Assembly (NCBI GenBank): GCA_020056225.1
Contig: JAGVIE010000006.1
Coordinates: 79,085-143,084 of the forward strand
Direction: 5' to 3'
From: Bacteroidota bacterium
Lineage (GTDB): Bacteria > Bacteroidota > Ignavibacteria > UBA10030 > SZUA-254
DNA: 64,000 nucleotides
Under the pieces are notes generated by a model. The model searched no databases, was not told the DNA's origin, and was given only the letters and a program-made list of their open reading frames with translations. The stretch's first letter is position 1. Every line of letters begins with the position of its first letter. Position numbers and translations under genes: made by a program. Positions 51,651 through 60,911 of the stretch are shown piece by piece.

Positions 51651-52838
51651 ATGAAAACTGACAAAGCAGGATTTAATACCAAGTTAATTCACGCAGGTGA
51701 GATACACGATCAATTTCACAGCGCAACAACACCAATATATCAGACTTCAACTTTCGGCTTTCCAAGCGCTGAAGAAGGTGCCAAATGTTTTGCGGGCGAA
51801 AGCGATGGCTACATCTACACACGAATTGGCAATCCGACAATTAATGCGCTTGAACAACAAATTGCAACGCTTGAAAACGGATACGGAGGCATTGCTGTTA
51901 GTTCGGGGATGGCGGCAGTAACTACTATATATTTAGCATTGATGAGCAGTGGAGATCATATCGTTAGCACTGATGCAATTTACGGACCCGCACGCGGCGT
52001 TATGGAAAAACAATTCATACGGTTCGGTTTTCAATCTACATATATCAACACAACCAATATTGATAACATTAAAAAAGCGATTCGTCCGAACACAAAAATT
52101 CTGTACATCGAAACCCCGGCAAATCCTACAATGGACATAACCGATCTTGCCGCCTGTGCCAAAATTGCACATGAGCATGGTATTTTATTAGTTGTAGATA
52201 ATACATTCTGCAGTCCGTATTTGCAGAACCCGTTAGATCTCGGAGCCGATATCGTTTTTCATTCCATGACTAAATCTATTAATGGCCATGCAGATATTGT
52301 AGCCGGAATTATAATTGCAAAAGAAAAAAATATCTATACTCAACTGCGAAGTATGATGATTAATCTCGGCTGTAATATGGACCCACATCAAGCATATCTG
52401 GTTTTACGTGGTCTGAAAACATTGGGTATCCGTATCGAGAGGGCGCAACAAAGCGCTCATCAGGTTGCACTATTTCTTGAACAACATCCCAAAGTAGCAT
52501 GGATAAAGTATCCGGGGTTGGAATCTCACCCGCAATTTCAACTTGGGAAAAAACAAATGCACGGCAGTGGTTCTATCATCAGCTTCGGATTAAAAGGCGG
52601 TTTCGATGCAGCCAAAATATTAATGAATAATGTGCATTTAGCATTACTCGCTGTTTCACTGGGTGGTGTGGAAACGTTAATCCAGCATCCGGCATCTATG
52701 ACACATTCAAAAGTATCGAAAGAAGACAAACTTAAAGCCGGTATTACCGATGATTTAATAAGATTATCGGTCGGTATCGAAGATGTTGAAGATATAATTC
52801 AAGATTTAAAAGCAGGGCTAAATACAGTAACGGTATAA
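51651..52838 (+). CDS. Methionine gamma-lyase/cystathionine gamma-synthase family PLP enzyme, copy 2
   Basis: YIYTRIGNPT, SSGMAAV, SMTKSINGHADIVAG, SLGGVETLIQHPASMTHSK. Confidence 0.92.
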   Translation: MKTDKAGFNTKLIHAGEIHDQFHSATTPIYQTSTFGFPSAEEGAKCFAGESDGYIYTRIGNPTINALEQQIATLENGYGGIAVSSGMAAVTTIYLALMSSGDHIVSTDAIYGPARGVMEKQFIRFGFQSTYINTTNIDNIKKAIRPNTKILYIETPANPTMDITDLAACAKIAHEHGILLVVDNTFCSPYLQNPLDLGADIVFHSMTKSINGHADIVAGIIIAKEKNIYTQLRSMMINLGCNMDPHQAYLVLRGLKTLGIRIERAQQSAHQVALFLEQHPKVAWIKYPGLESHPQFQLGKKQMHGSGSIISFGLKGGFDAAKILMNNVHLALLAVSLGGVETLIQHPASMTHSKVSKEDKLKAGITDDLIRLSVGIEDVEDIIQDLKAGLNTVTV

Positions 52839-52929
52839 AAATGGAAATTGTACTAAACTATCTGGATTTATATAGCAGTTCTCTAATTAAATAATTCATT
52901 AATACTCACATTCACAAACAAAAGAAAGG

Positions 52930-54354
52930 ATGGAACTTATGCAAACATTGAGACTATTTTTTATCATAACTCTCTGTTTTGTTATAAGTGAGCTTGTTTT
53001 TTCACAATCAGATTTTAATACAAGCTTACACAAAACTCGCGCAGGCAAAAACTACTGGTATGGTAAAGCAAATGGTGGATTTGAGCAACTGACCAACGTC
53101 GCTGTTGACAGCGGAGGTATGGGTTGCACAAAGTGCCACGGACCGCTAAACGCAGACGGAGTTGCTTACACAGCAGACTATACTCCCGGATGCGTCGATT
53201 GTCATCCAACAAACTCTGCATTCAATCCAGACTCTATTAAAACCGACCAATGTCTCGGTTGCCACAGCCGCCAAAAGACCGAAGCGGTTACGCTTGGATA
53301 TACTGATGTACATCGCACACGCGGTTTTAAATGTTGGGATTGCCACACATCAGCCGATATGCACGGAACTTCCACAGTTTACAGTTCAATGCTTGAACCG
53401 GGAGCAATGACTACCGATTGCGAAGATTGCCATAATTCACCAGCCACTCTTCCTGACCATTCTGCTCTTGATCCTCATGCAGGCAAGTTGCATTGCACCA
53501 CGTGTCACGCGAAAACAGTGGAAACATGCTATAGCTGCCATCTCGAAAGCCAGATTGTTGGCAAGAAACGCGCAAAACAAACTCTTCATGATTTCGTTAT
53601 GCTCGTTAATAGAACGGAAGATAACAAAGTTTACCCGGCATCATTCCAGTCACTTACATTTCAGGGAAATGCATGGGTAGCATTCGGACCATTTACATCG
53701 CATACAATCGATTCAGCCGGACGCGTATGCACGGACTGTCATCTAAACTTTGGCGGTAACATTCCAGCAATAGCAGAGTATAATGCTACAGGTGAAATCT
53801 ACTTTGCAAAGTGGAATGCATCCGACAGCACGGTCACGTCCAAAACAGGAATAGTTCCGATTCCTGCAGATTATCAACGTTCTCTTAAGATGGACTTTCT
53901 AACGTATAACGGCGCTCCGACAGATCCAGTTGTTGCATCAAAAAATTGGTCGCCGATTGGTAAGAACACACCAGATGGTCATCAGATGTTTTTCGCTACA
54001 CCTCTAACAAAATACCAGATGTCAAAGTTAGGATTCGATACAACATTAACAACTGATGTTCAATTAAAACAGGGAAATCATATCCCTGAAAAATTTGAAC
54101 TTCTCCAAAATTATCCGAATCCATTTAATCCATCGACATCAATTGAATTTCATTTGCCAAAAACATCACTTGTTACCTTAACAGTGTATGATGTAATCGG
54201 GCATGAAGTGGAAAAAATATTAAAAAATCAATCGCTCCCCGCCGGAATTCACACTGCAACATTTTCACCGGAAAATTTACCGAGCGGTTTATATTTCTAC
54301 AAACTCGAGACCAACAATATGACTTTCTCTAGAAAAATGTTATTGATGAAATAG
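52930..54354 (+). CDS. Secreted octaheme cytochrome c with T9SS C-terminal sorting domain
   Basis: Eight CXXCH (CTKCH, CVDCH, CLGCH, CWDCH, CEDCH, CTTCH, CYSCH, CTDCH); NYPNPFNPSTSIEFHLPK...MLLMK. Confidence 0.9.
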   Translation: MELMQTLRLFFIITLCFVISELVFSQSDFNTSLHKTRAGKNYWYGKANGGFEQLTNVAVDSGGMGCTKCHGPLNADGVAYTADYTPGCVDCHPTNSAFNPDSIKTDQCLGCHSRQKTEAVTLGYTDVHRTRGFKCWDCHTSADMHGTSTVYSSMLEPGAMTTDCEDCHNSPATLPDHSALDPHAGKLHCTTCHAKTVETCYSCHLESQIVGKKRAKQTLHDFVMLVNRTEDNKVYPASFQSLTFQGNAWVAFGPFTSHTIDSAGRVCTDCHLNFGGNIPAIAEYNATGEIYFAKWNASDSTVTSKTGIVPIPADYQRSLKMDFLTYNGAPTDPVVASKNWSPIGKNTPDGHQMFFATPLTKYQMSKLGFDTTLTTDVQLKQGNHIPEKFELLQNYPNPFNPSTSIEFHLPKTSLVTLTVYDVIGHEVEKILKNQSLPAGIHTATFSPENLPSGLYFYKLETNNMTFSRKMLLMK

Positions 54355-54604
54355 TAATCCGCTGTGGCACCTAAGAAAGGATTAGAATACTGATATTACG
54401 TGCCAGATAGATGAATAGAAAGTGGGGGAGTATGTCGTATCTGCAAATTCGCTACGACCTCTCCCCCAGATTTGGTCAGGAAACCCATTTCAATGTAACG
54501 AGCATTGGGTGAAAAGATATCCTTTGCGAGAATAAATGAAAGAACTAATCAAACATCAATGCGAGATATTACCACACTGTTAAATTCTATTTCCTCAACT
54601 GAAC

Positions 54605-54700
54605 GCCGATATCACCGATGGCTTGATCAGATTATCAGTCGGTATAGAAGATGTTTAAAATATCATTTCGGATTTGAAAAACGGATTAGAAAGGATATAA
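54605..54700 (+). pseudogene. 3'-end remnant of a third methionine gamma-lyase-like gene
   Basis: ADITDGLIRLSVGIEDV*NIISDLKNGLER vs AGITDDLIRLSVGIEDVEDIIQDLKAGLN. Confidence 0.85.
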
Positions 54701-54706
54701 CTACAG

Positions 54707-55189
54707 ATGAATGAACAAATTTGTTTCAAACCAATCGGAATAATTCATTCACCCTTTGCCGAAATATCGGGTGTTCTAATTCAGCCATTGAGTGCTAAAG
54801 GCATCAAAGGTACAATCGAATTAATTACTGACTTTACCGAAGGATTGAAAGATATTAATGGATTTTCACATATAATATTAATTTATTACTTCCATCTAGT
54901 AAATAAATTCTCTTTACAAGTAGTGCCTTTTATGGATAATGAATTGCATGGAATCTTTGCAACGCGAGCACCTTCTCGCCCCAACGCTATTGGTATTTCA
55001 ACTGTTCGCCTAATAAGCGTTAAGCAAAACATATTGCACATCGAAGAAGTTGATATCATCGATGAAACACCGTTGTTGGACATAAAGCCCTTTTATCCAC
55101 AATTTGATAATCGAAGTACTGATAAAGTAGGATGGTTGAAAGGTAAAGAAATTTTAGATGGGATTCGATCGGATAATAGATTTAAATAA
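54707..55189 (+). CDS. TsaA/TrmO-family tRNA methyltransferase-like protein
   Basis: PIGIIHSPF, FSHIILIYYFH, GIFATRAPSRPNAIGISTVRL. Confidence 0.9.
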   Translation: MNEQICFKPIGIIHSPFAEISGVLIQPLSAKGIKGTIELITDFTEGLKDINGFSHIILIYYFHLVNKFSLQVVPFMDNELHGIFATRAPSRPNAIGISTVRLISVKQNILHIEEVDIIDETPLLDIKPFYPQFDNRSTDKVGWLKGKEILDGIRSDNRFK

Positions 55190-55205
55190 AATGTAGTAAA
55201 CCAAA

Positions 55206-55826
55206 ATGCAAGATTTTTCTAAGTTAATCGCGTCTATTTCTCTTACTGATAGCGACAAGTTATTACAAGGTTGGAGATACAACTTAGCTGCTGAGTATTT
55301 TGAAATCCTCAGTCATGCCACATTAGATACCCACCAGCCGATACTAGAATTGGCTACAGGAACAGGAAGAATGTCGGCTGTGCTAACTCGGCTCGGTTAC
55401 GATGTAATCACAGGCGATGTTTCAACCGAAGACAGAAAAAATGCCGGGCTGCGTATTACAACAGAGTATCTTCATAAGGTAAAGCTGCTTACAATCGACA
55501 TGGAATCGTTGTCCTTTGACGATGGTAATTTTCCATCAGTAATATCGATGAATACTTTTCATCATCTTGAGCACCCGGAGGTTTGTCTAAGAGAGTTAAT
55601 TCGCGTACACTCCGGGAAGAATTCCCTGATAATTGGCGACTTCAATAAAACGGGTTTTGCCGAGCTTCAAAAAATTCATCGTATCCTTTATGGAAAAGAT
55701 CATACGCGTGGTAATTTAAGTATGGATAAATTAAAACCGCTTCTGGAAACACAATATCACGAAGTTAAAGAAATTCATACACAATTAAATGTTACAATCA
55801 TTGTATCTGCAAAGAAGAAAAAGTAA
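55206..55826 (+). CDS. Class I SAM-dependent methyltransferase
   Basis: ILELATGTGRMSAVLTRLGYDVITGDVS; FPSVISMNTFHHLEHPE. Confidence 0.88.
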   Translation: MQDFSKLIASISLTDSDKLLQGWRYNLAAEYFEILSHATLDTHQPILELATGTGRMSAVLTRLGYDVITGDVSTEDRKNAGLRITTEYLHKVKLLTIDMESLSFDDGNFPSVISMNTFHHLEHPEVCLRELIRVHSGKNSLIIGDFNKTGFAELQKIHRILYGKDHTRGNLSMDKLKPLLETQYHEVKEIHTQLNVTIIVSAKKKK

Positions 55827-55839
55827 ATCGGAGAATTAA

Positions 55840-56358
55840 ATGGAACACATCGAAAAGTTGAGTAAGGATGAATTAATTAAACTACTTAAAGTATATGCAA
55901 AAAATTGGTTGGCTCACGATGGTTGTTGGTTTTTAGCGGCAGAAGATAAATATGGAATAGAAGCAGCCATTGAACTTGATACGAAATCGTGGAACAGGTT
56001 CGCCGTTGCGGAAGCTCGACGGATTATGAAGGAATTTAATATTTTCGAAAACGGCGGTCTGAAAGCGCTCGAACAGGCGTTCGGTTACCGTCTGTATGCT
56101 GCAATCAATAAACAAGAAATTGAATGGGTAAATGATCAGACAATGGTATTTAGGATGGTGGAATGCCGAGTTCAGAAAACCAGAGCGGAGAAAAATCTTT
56201 CACCATTCCCCTGTAAACCAGTAGGTATGGTTGAGTTTAGTCAGTTTGCAAAAACGATTGACCCTCGCATCCAAACCCGCTGCCGCACATGCCCGCCCGA
56301 TTCGATTACAGACGTTTATTGTGAGTGGGAATTCACTGTTCAAAATACAATGGAATGA
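55840..56358 (+). CDS. Conserved hypothetical protein (DUF6125-like)
   Basis: 172 aa; NWLAHDGCWFLAAEDKYGIEAAIELDTKSW, CRTCPPD. Confidence 0.65.
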   Translation: MEHIEKLSKDELIKLLKVYAKNWLAHDGCWFLAAEDKYGIEAAIELDTKSWNRFAVAEARRIMKEFNIFENGGLKALEQAFGYRLYAAINKQEIEWVNDQTMVFRMVECRVQKTRAEKNLSPFPCKPVGMVEFSQFAKTIDPRIQTRCRTCPPDSITDVYCEWEFTVQNTME

Positions 56359-56393
56359 AATTTTATCTTGTAAAACTAATTAAAGGAAAAATT

Positions 56394-56876
56394 ATGCGAA
56401 CACGACAAATTGCAATCATCATCTTATTAATCGAGATGACTTTTACTCCAGTGGATGCACAATGGAAACATATCGGCAGAGACTTGAAAATAGAAGAAAC
56501 AACACACATCACCGAGTTGACGGAGCATCCAGAAAAATATTTCAACCGCGATGTGAAGATCGAAGGAATCATTGCATCGGCTTGTACCAACGAAGGATGT
56601 TTCATCGAAGTTGTTTCAAAAGATGGAACAGGAGAAGGTATAGTTGTGAACTTCCCTGAGTTGGTTCACAAGTTCCCAACCGACTGTGCCGGATACGAAG
56701 TGGTAGTTGAAGGAATGTTTTACCAGAAAATTTATCCCGAGTCGCGCGTTCTCCACTGGCAAGGACATTCATTCAGAAAGGGGATAAAAGTCCCGGAGTT
56801 TTCATTGATTAAGTGCATCCATGCAAAGGGGGTAAGCATCGGTGAGGTAAAGGCAACTGCACCTAAGCCAGGTTAA
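56394..56876 (+). CDS. Secreted DUF4920-like protein
   Basis: Signal peptide; KYFNRDVKIEGIIASACTNEGCFIEVVS; start at ATG 56394. Confidence 0.72.
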   Translation: MRTRQIAIIILLIEMTFTPVDAQWKHIGRDLKIEETTHITELTEHPEKYFNRDVKIEGIIASACTNEGCFIEVVSKDGTGEGIVVNFPELVHKFPTDCAGYEVVVEGMFYQKIYPESRVLHWQGHSFRKGIKVPEFSLIKCIHAKGVSIGEVKATAPKPG

Positions 56877-56915
56877 ATCATTCCTGCATCAGTAGACCGG
56901 ATTAATCTCAACGTT

Positions 56916-57203
56916 ATGGAGTTCGAAGCCGAAGGTTTTGGTGCTGGCAAAAAATGGTTTCTCCCTGGAGATAGCACTGAAAAACATAACTCAGGAAATT
57001 ATAGGGAAATTGTTTATTGTCTGGATGGAACGATTACCGTATTCAAGGAAGGTATTTTACCAATAACACTTGTTTCAGGAGAAATTACATACATTCCACC
57101 TGAGACCAAGCACGAAATAAAAAATCTTTCAGATAAACCTGCCAAGTACTTCTTTGTGTTCTCAAAAATGATTGAAAGTGAAAAGAAACCGCATCAGCAT
57201 TAA
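56916..57203 (+). CDS. Cupin-domain protein
   Basis: REIVYCLDGTITVF...GEITYIPPETKHEIKNLSDKPAKYFFVF. Confidence 0.78.
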   Translation: MEFEAEGFGAGKKWFLPGDSTEKHNSGNYREIVYCLDGTITVFKEGILPITLVSGEITYIPPETKHEIKNLSDKPAKYFFVFSKMIESEKKPHQH

Positions 57204-57262
57204 CGTAGAACGACTTCATCGAGCTATACTACATAATAACTTTAACTCAACATCGAATTTGC

Positions 57263-57300
57263 AAAAAAAACATCCTAAGAACATGAAGTTCTCAGGATGT
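57263..57300 (-). terminator. Rho-independent terminator
   Basis: ACATCCTAAGAAC-ATGAA-GTTCTCAGGATGT with A-tract on + (U-tract on -). Confidence 0.75.
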
Positions 57301-57326
57301 ACACTGCAATAATTATTCAACGAACC

Positions 57327-58112
57327 TTAATTCGATAGTAGTGTTATTGTACCAATATTGCTGTCTTGTTGTCTGACGACAGCTACACCTGCGATAGTAG
57401 AATCTCTGTATGCTGTGTTCGCAGGAATGATTTTCAGTGTGTATGTTCCTTCGGGCAGCGCCATTAGCTTAAAATTTCCAGATGTATCCGGGATAGTTGA
57501 TACCGTGTCGAGACCGACTGTGGTTTGCACTAAAGCATTCGCAACGGTTGGAAGAATTTTCCCTGAAATCGTTCCAGATATGACGTTAGAAACGACTCGA
57601 ATTGTAGGTTGCAGTTTGTATGTATTGCTTCCGAGCAATTTGATCGATTCATCCGCATCAAAGTCGAGCGTTAATTCATACAATTTGTCGGCTTCGATTG
57701 TGAACGCATGTGTGAGTTTGATGCCGCTTTCCATTCCGCTTGGTATTACGAGATCATATTTAATACCATTCACAACAACATTACTTCCGCTATCGATCAT
57801 GAGGCGGAGTTGTGTGTAATGTTCGGGAGTAAGTTTTGCTGTCCCGAGTATTGAACTTGCACCGTTCCTAAGTGTGAGTAAATCGTAGGTAGCCGGCGTG
57901 TTGTTTATTGTAGACCAACCTGTAGTAGTATCGGTATCTGAATTATGAACTTCGACTCGGTTAACTACGATGTTCACTTCGTCGTAATCTCCCGGAGAAT
58001 CTACGAGATATAACTTCAATTCACCAGGTCCGGGTGTCGCTTCAACAGCCGATTTTTCGCATCCAGTTATTATCAGGAAGCTGGCAATAAGAAAAAGTAA
58101 TGTGTATTTCAT
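57327..58112 (-). CDS. DUF4382-type lipoprotein with carboxypeptidase-regulatory-like C-terminus
   Basis: Lipobox LIITGCEK; LKLYLVDSPGDYDEVNIVVNRVEVH; C-terminal SGNFKLMALPEGTYTLKIIP. Confidence 0.82.
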   Translation of the reverse strand: MKYTLLFLIASFLIITGCEKSAVEATPGPGELKLYLVDSPGDYDEVNIVVNRVEVHNSDTDTTTGWSTINNTPATYDLLTLRNGASSILGTAKLTPEHYTQLRLMIDSGSNVVVNGIKYDLVIPSGMESGIKLTHAFTIEADKLYELTLDFDADESIKLLGSNTYKLQPTIRVVSNVISGTISGKILPTVANALVQTTVGLDTVSTIPDTSGNFKLMALPEGTYTLKIIPANTAYRDSTIAGVAVVRQQDSNIGTITLLSN

Positions 58113-58158
58113 AATGTTTCTCCTATATTGTTAATGATTCAGTTAATTATTTTTCTTG

Positions 58159-59301
58159 TTAATACTGATAAGTCAAATTTATACCAAAGATATTATTGCT
58201 GTATTTAAAGTACTCATCGTTTGATGAGTTTTGGAGATATTCGTACGATAAACCGAAAGAAAGTCCTAATTCCTCAAAATTTTTTTCCGCAGATATGTAG
58301 ATATTTTTACGTGTGTCAATTCTTTTTTCGGCAATTTCATTCCCAATAAGATCGTATGCCGGTCGAAGAAGGTAATTGCGGTTCTGTATTCCCGAAGTCA
58401 TCTTGAGTACGACTTGAGCCGGCAATAACTGTGTTAGCGTAATATTTGCTGATGGTCCTTCGTATGAATATTGATCGTCAAAGATATCGTCACCCGATAC
58501 AATTCCATCGTACGACAATATATAACGTGATTCGCTTTGGAGATTTAAAATGTATTGTCCTGATAAGCTTAAGCCTGTTCCATCAACTATTGCCTGACCG
58601 ATCCGCATCATCCCAATTAATTGTGTTACACTGGGATATGAAGATGTGCTTGCAGAATTTTTTTCTCCCCATCTTCCACTACCCATAGTGGAGGTTGTAT
58701 CGATATTTGGCGTCGTATACATCTTATATCCAAAATCAGTTTGTAAAATGATTGTCGTTCGAGTCGGTAAGAAGCTTTTTAATTGAAAAAAAGCTGCATG
58801 TTCGATGTAATTAAAATCAGGAACTTCTTGCATTTTCAAATAAGTGAACGAATAGCCGGACATTCCGGTAAGCCGTTCAGAGATCGGGAATTTTATAGTC
58901 CCGAATAAATTCAATTGGTTATGGTCGTATAGGGTGTAATCATTCCTGTTGATTCTTGTACTATATGAAGCGCCAAGATTAAGATATGTATCCTGCTCTT
59001 CACCGTAGAGATGATTATAATCAATGCCGATTGAATGATAGTGGAATGTTCTATCTATTGTAGTGCTGTAATAATTCAGAGAACCTGAGTAGAACATCTC
59101 TGTTGCACTATTATCGGTTTCCCACGTGTACGATCCGGTAAGTGAAAGCGATGTAATCTTATCTTTCATCTGGAGGTAATTATTATTGATATTGTCGTCG
59201 TACTTACCGCTCAAACCTGTTTGCAGACTCCATTGACTTAATCCGCTGGAAGTAAGTAAAATAAAAGTAAAAAACGCGTTATATATTCGAACTAATTTCA
59301 T
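58159..59301 (-). CDS. Predicted outer membrane beta-barrel protein
   Basis: Signal peptide; alternating aromatic strands; terminal YQY; start at ATG 59301. Confidence 0.68.
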   Translation of the reverse strand: MKLVRIYNAFFTFILLTSSGLSQWSLQTGLSGKYDDNINNNYLQMKDKITSLSLTGSYTWETDNSATEMFYSGSLNYYSTTIDRTFHYHSIGIDYNHLYGEEQDTYLNLGASYSTRINRNDYTLYDHNQLNLFGTIKFPISERLTGMSGYSFTYLKMQEVPDFNYIEHAAFFQLKSFLPTRTTIILQTDFGYKMYTTPNIDTTSTMGSGRWGEKNSASTSSYPSVTQLIGMMRIGQAIVDGTGLSLSGQYILNLQSESRYILSYDGIVSGDDIFDDQYSYEGPSANITLTQLLPAQVVLKMTSGIQNRNYLLRPAYDLIGNEIAEKRIDTRKNIYISAEKNFEELGLSFGLSYEYLQNSSNDEYFKYSNNIFGINLTYQY

Positions 59302-59624
59302 TGCCGTCCTCTGGGACCTTTCTTTTGTCCACCTTGTTTCATTGAATTTTTTCCACCTAATCGCCAGCCTAATCCGCTTGCACGGTCGTCGCAAATTCCA
59401 TCACCGTCCCGATCGATGAATTTATCTTTTTTGTTTTTAAACTTCTTTCCTTTTTGCTGTTGTGCATCATCGATTCCGTCGGCGTTTTCATCAACTATCT
59501 GCCGTTGTTGTAATTGCTTCTCTGCCTGGTTCTTTTTTACAGTAGCGGAATCCTGGACAGCTTGCGCAGTTGATTCACCGACCGTTAAGATTACGATCGC
59601 CAATATTATCCAAATTGTTTTCAT
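59298..59624 (-). CDS. Small secreted protein with DxDxDG (EF-hand/TSP3-like) motifs
   Basis: Signal peptide; VDENADGIDD and IDRDGDGICDD; basic tail. Confidence 0.68.
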   Translation of the reverse strand: MKTIWIILAIVILTVGESTAQAVQDSATVKKNQAEKQLQQRQIVDENADGIDDAQQQKGKKFKNKKDKFIDRDGDGICDDRASGLGWRLGGKNSMKQGGQKKGPRGRQ

Positions 59625-59690
59625 TAAGTTATTCTCCAATATTAAAATTAATAATTACCAATATAGTAATATGAATTTTAAAATATTTAG

Positions 59691-60131
59691 TCATTTCCAG
59701 CGATTGCTCCGTCCTTGTCCTTTACCCTGCATCTTGCTTGCTTTATTTTTTACCCCTGCCCATTTTGGGATGCCATTTTCATCGGCAAGCGAGATCGATT
59801 TACCGTCTTGAGAAATTTCCCAGGGATAAAAATGGTACTGCCCGTTTACATTTTCAACTTCACCGCGGACTCTGGCTTTAATGTTCTTTTTCAACTCAAA
59901 CTTTTCACGATGCCAATACCAATATGGTCCTAAGTGTATCTCGTATTCTCTTCCATTCTCATCTTTCAATGTGGCGCAGGAGTGATTGACTTTTATTATT
60001 ATACCGCTAACCGACATTACGCCATTCTTATCTGTGTTCATAGAGCCGCTTGATTTTCCAGTCTGTGCAAAAGCCGGCAACAGAAAAAACAGCATAAGGA
60101 CTGTAAACATTATCGTATTTGTTAGCTTCAT
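59691..60131 (-). CDS. Secreted hypothetical protein
   Basis: Signal peptide; SGIIIKVNHSCATLKDENGREYEIHLGPYWYWHREKFELKKNIKARVRGEVENVNG. Confidence 0.65.
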   Translation of the reverse strand: MKLTNTIMFTVLMLFFLLPAFAQTGKSSGSMNTDKNGVMSVSGIIIKVNHSCATLKDENGREYEIHLGPYWYWHREKFELKKNIKARVRGEVENVNGQYHFYPWEISQDGKSISLADENGIPKWAGVKNKASKMQGKGQGRSNRWK

Positions 60132-60157
60132 AATTTTATTCCTTTCATCTTCAAAAT

Positions 60158-60190
60158 AAAAAAAAGCTGGAGTTGTTGAGACCCCAGCTT
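60158..60190 (-). terminator. Rho-independent terminator
   Basis: AAAAAAAAGCTGG...CCAGCTT, U-tract on minus. Confidence 0.8.
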
Positions 60191-60203
60191 GATGTTTGCT
60201 CTC

Positions 60204-60587
60204 TTATCCACGACCTTTTGGACCTGTGCCATCGCAAGCGCCAGTTCCAACACCTGTTTTACGGCCGTTTCCGGTGCCGTCCTTCGGACCAACACCACTC
60301 TTACCTGTGCCGTTACCTGAGCCATAACCGCTCCCTTTGCCGCTCATGGAAGATGTGCCTTTGTTGGCTTGCCCGAATTTCTTTCCGGTTCCGTCTTTCG
60401 GTTTTACATAATCGGGATCTTTACCGTTCGGTATTCCATCACCGTCGTCATCCCGCGGTCCATATTGTTCCATATTCTTTTTGCCAAACTGATTGCCGAC
60501 TTGCTGTGAGAATGCGCTGTCGAGAGTTAACAAACTAAAAACTCCGAGCATCAGAAGTACGAGTGAGAAAGATATTGTGCGTTTCAT
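60204..60587 (-). CDS. Small secreted Gly-rich protein with DDDGDGIPN motif
   Basis: Signal peptide; YGPRDDDGDGIPNGKDPDY; repeated GTG/GPKDGTG segments. Confidence 0.65.
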   Translation of the reverse strand: MKRTISFSLVLLMLGVFSLLTLDSAFSQQVGNQFGKKNMEQYGPRDDDGDGIPNGKDPDYVKPKDGTGKKFGQANKGTSSMSGKGSGYGSGNGTGKSGVGPKDGTGNGRKTGVGTGACDGTGPKGRG

Positions 60588-60911
60588 TGTTTATTCCTTT
60601 TAGTTGTATTGATGAATTAGTTTGAATTATTTTTTCTTCTGTTCGTATTCATTACAAGTGATGTGCCAATCATTAAATTATCCTAATTAGCGCGGAAAGA
60701 TTGATTTATCTTTTAGCAATCATTTGTTGTCGACACTATTGTCGAAAGTCTTCGGCAGAATCGTCGATATGTCTCATTGCGGTTCTGTAATACCATTATT
60801 ATTTGGCAGGAAACCACTAATTATATATTGGCACGTGTATTGAACCAGTATTAAAGCTGTTTGTATCTTTTCACGTTTATAATCATCTAACAAATAACAT
60901 AAATTATATTA

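Noticed and set aside
54505-54714. 69-aa + ORF
   Set aside because: Wrong frame over the lyase remnant; homology lies in another frame.
59416-59811. + strand ORF of 131 aa (also 60173..60538)
   Set aside because: Low-complexity antisense of small secreted minus-strand genes.
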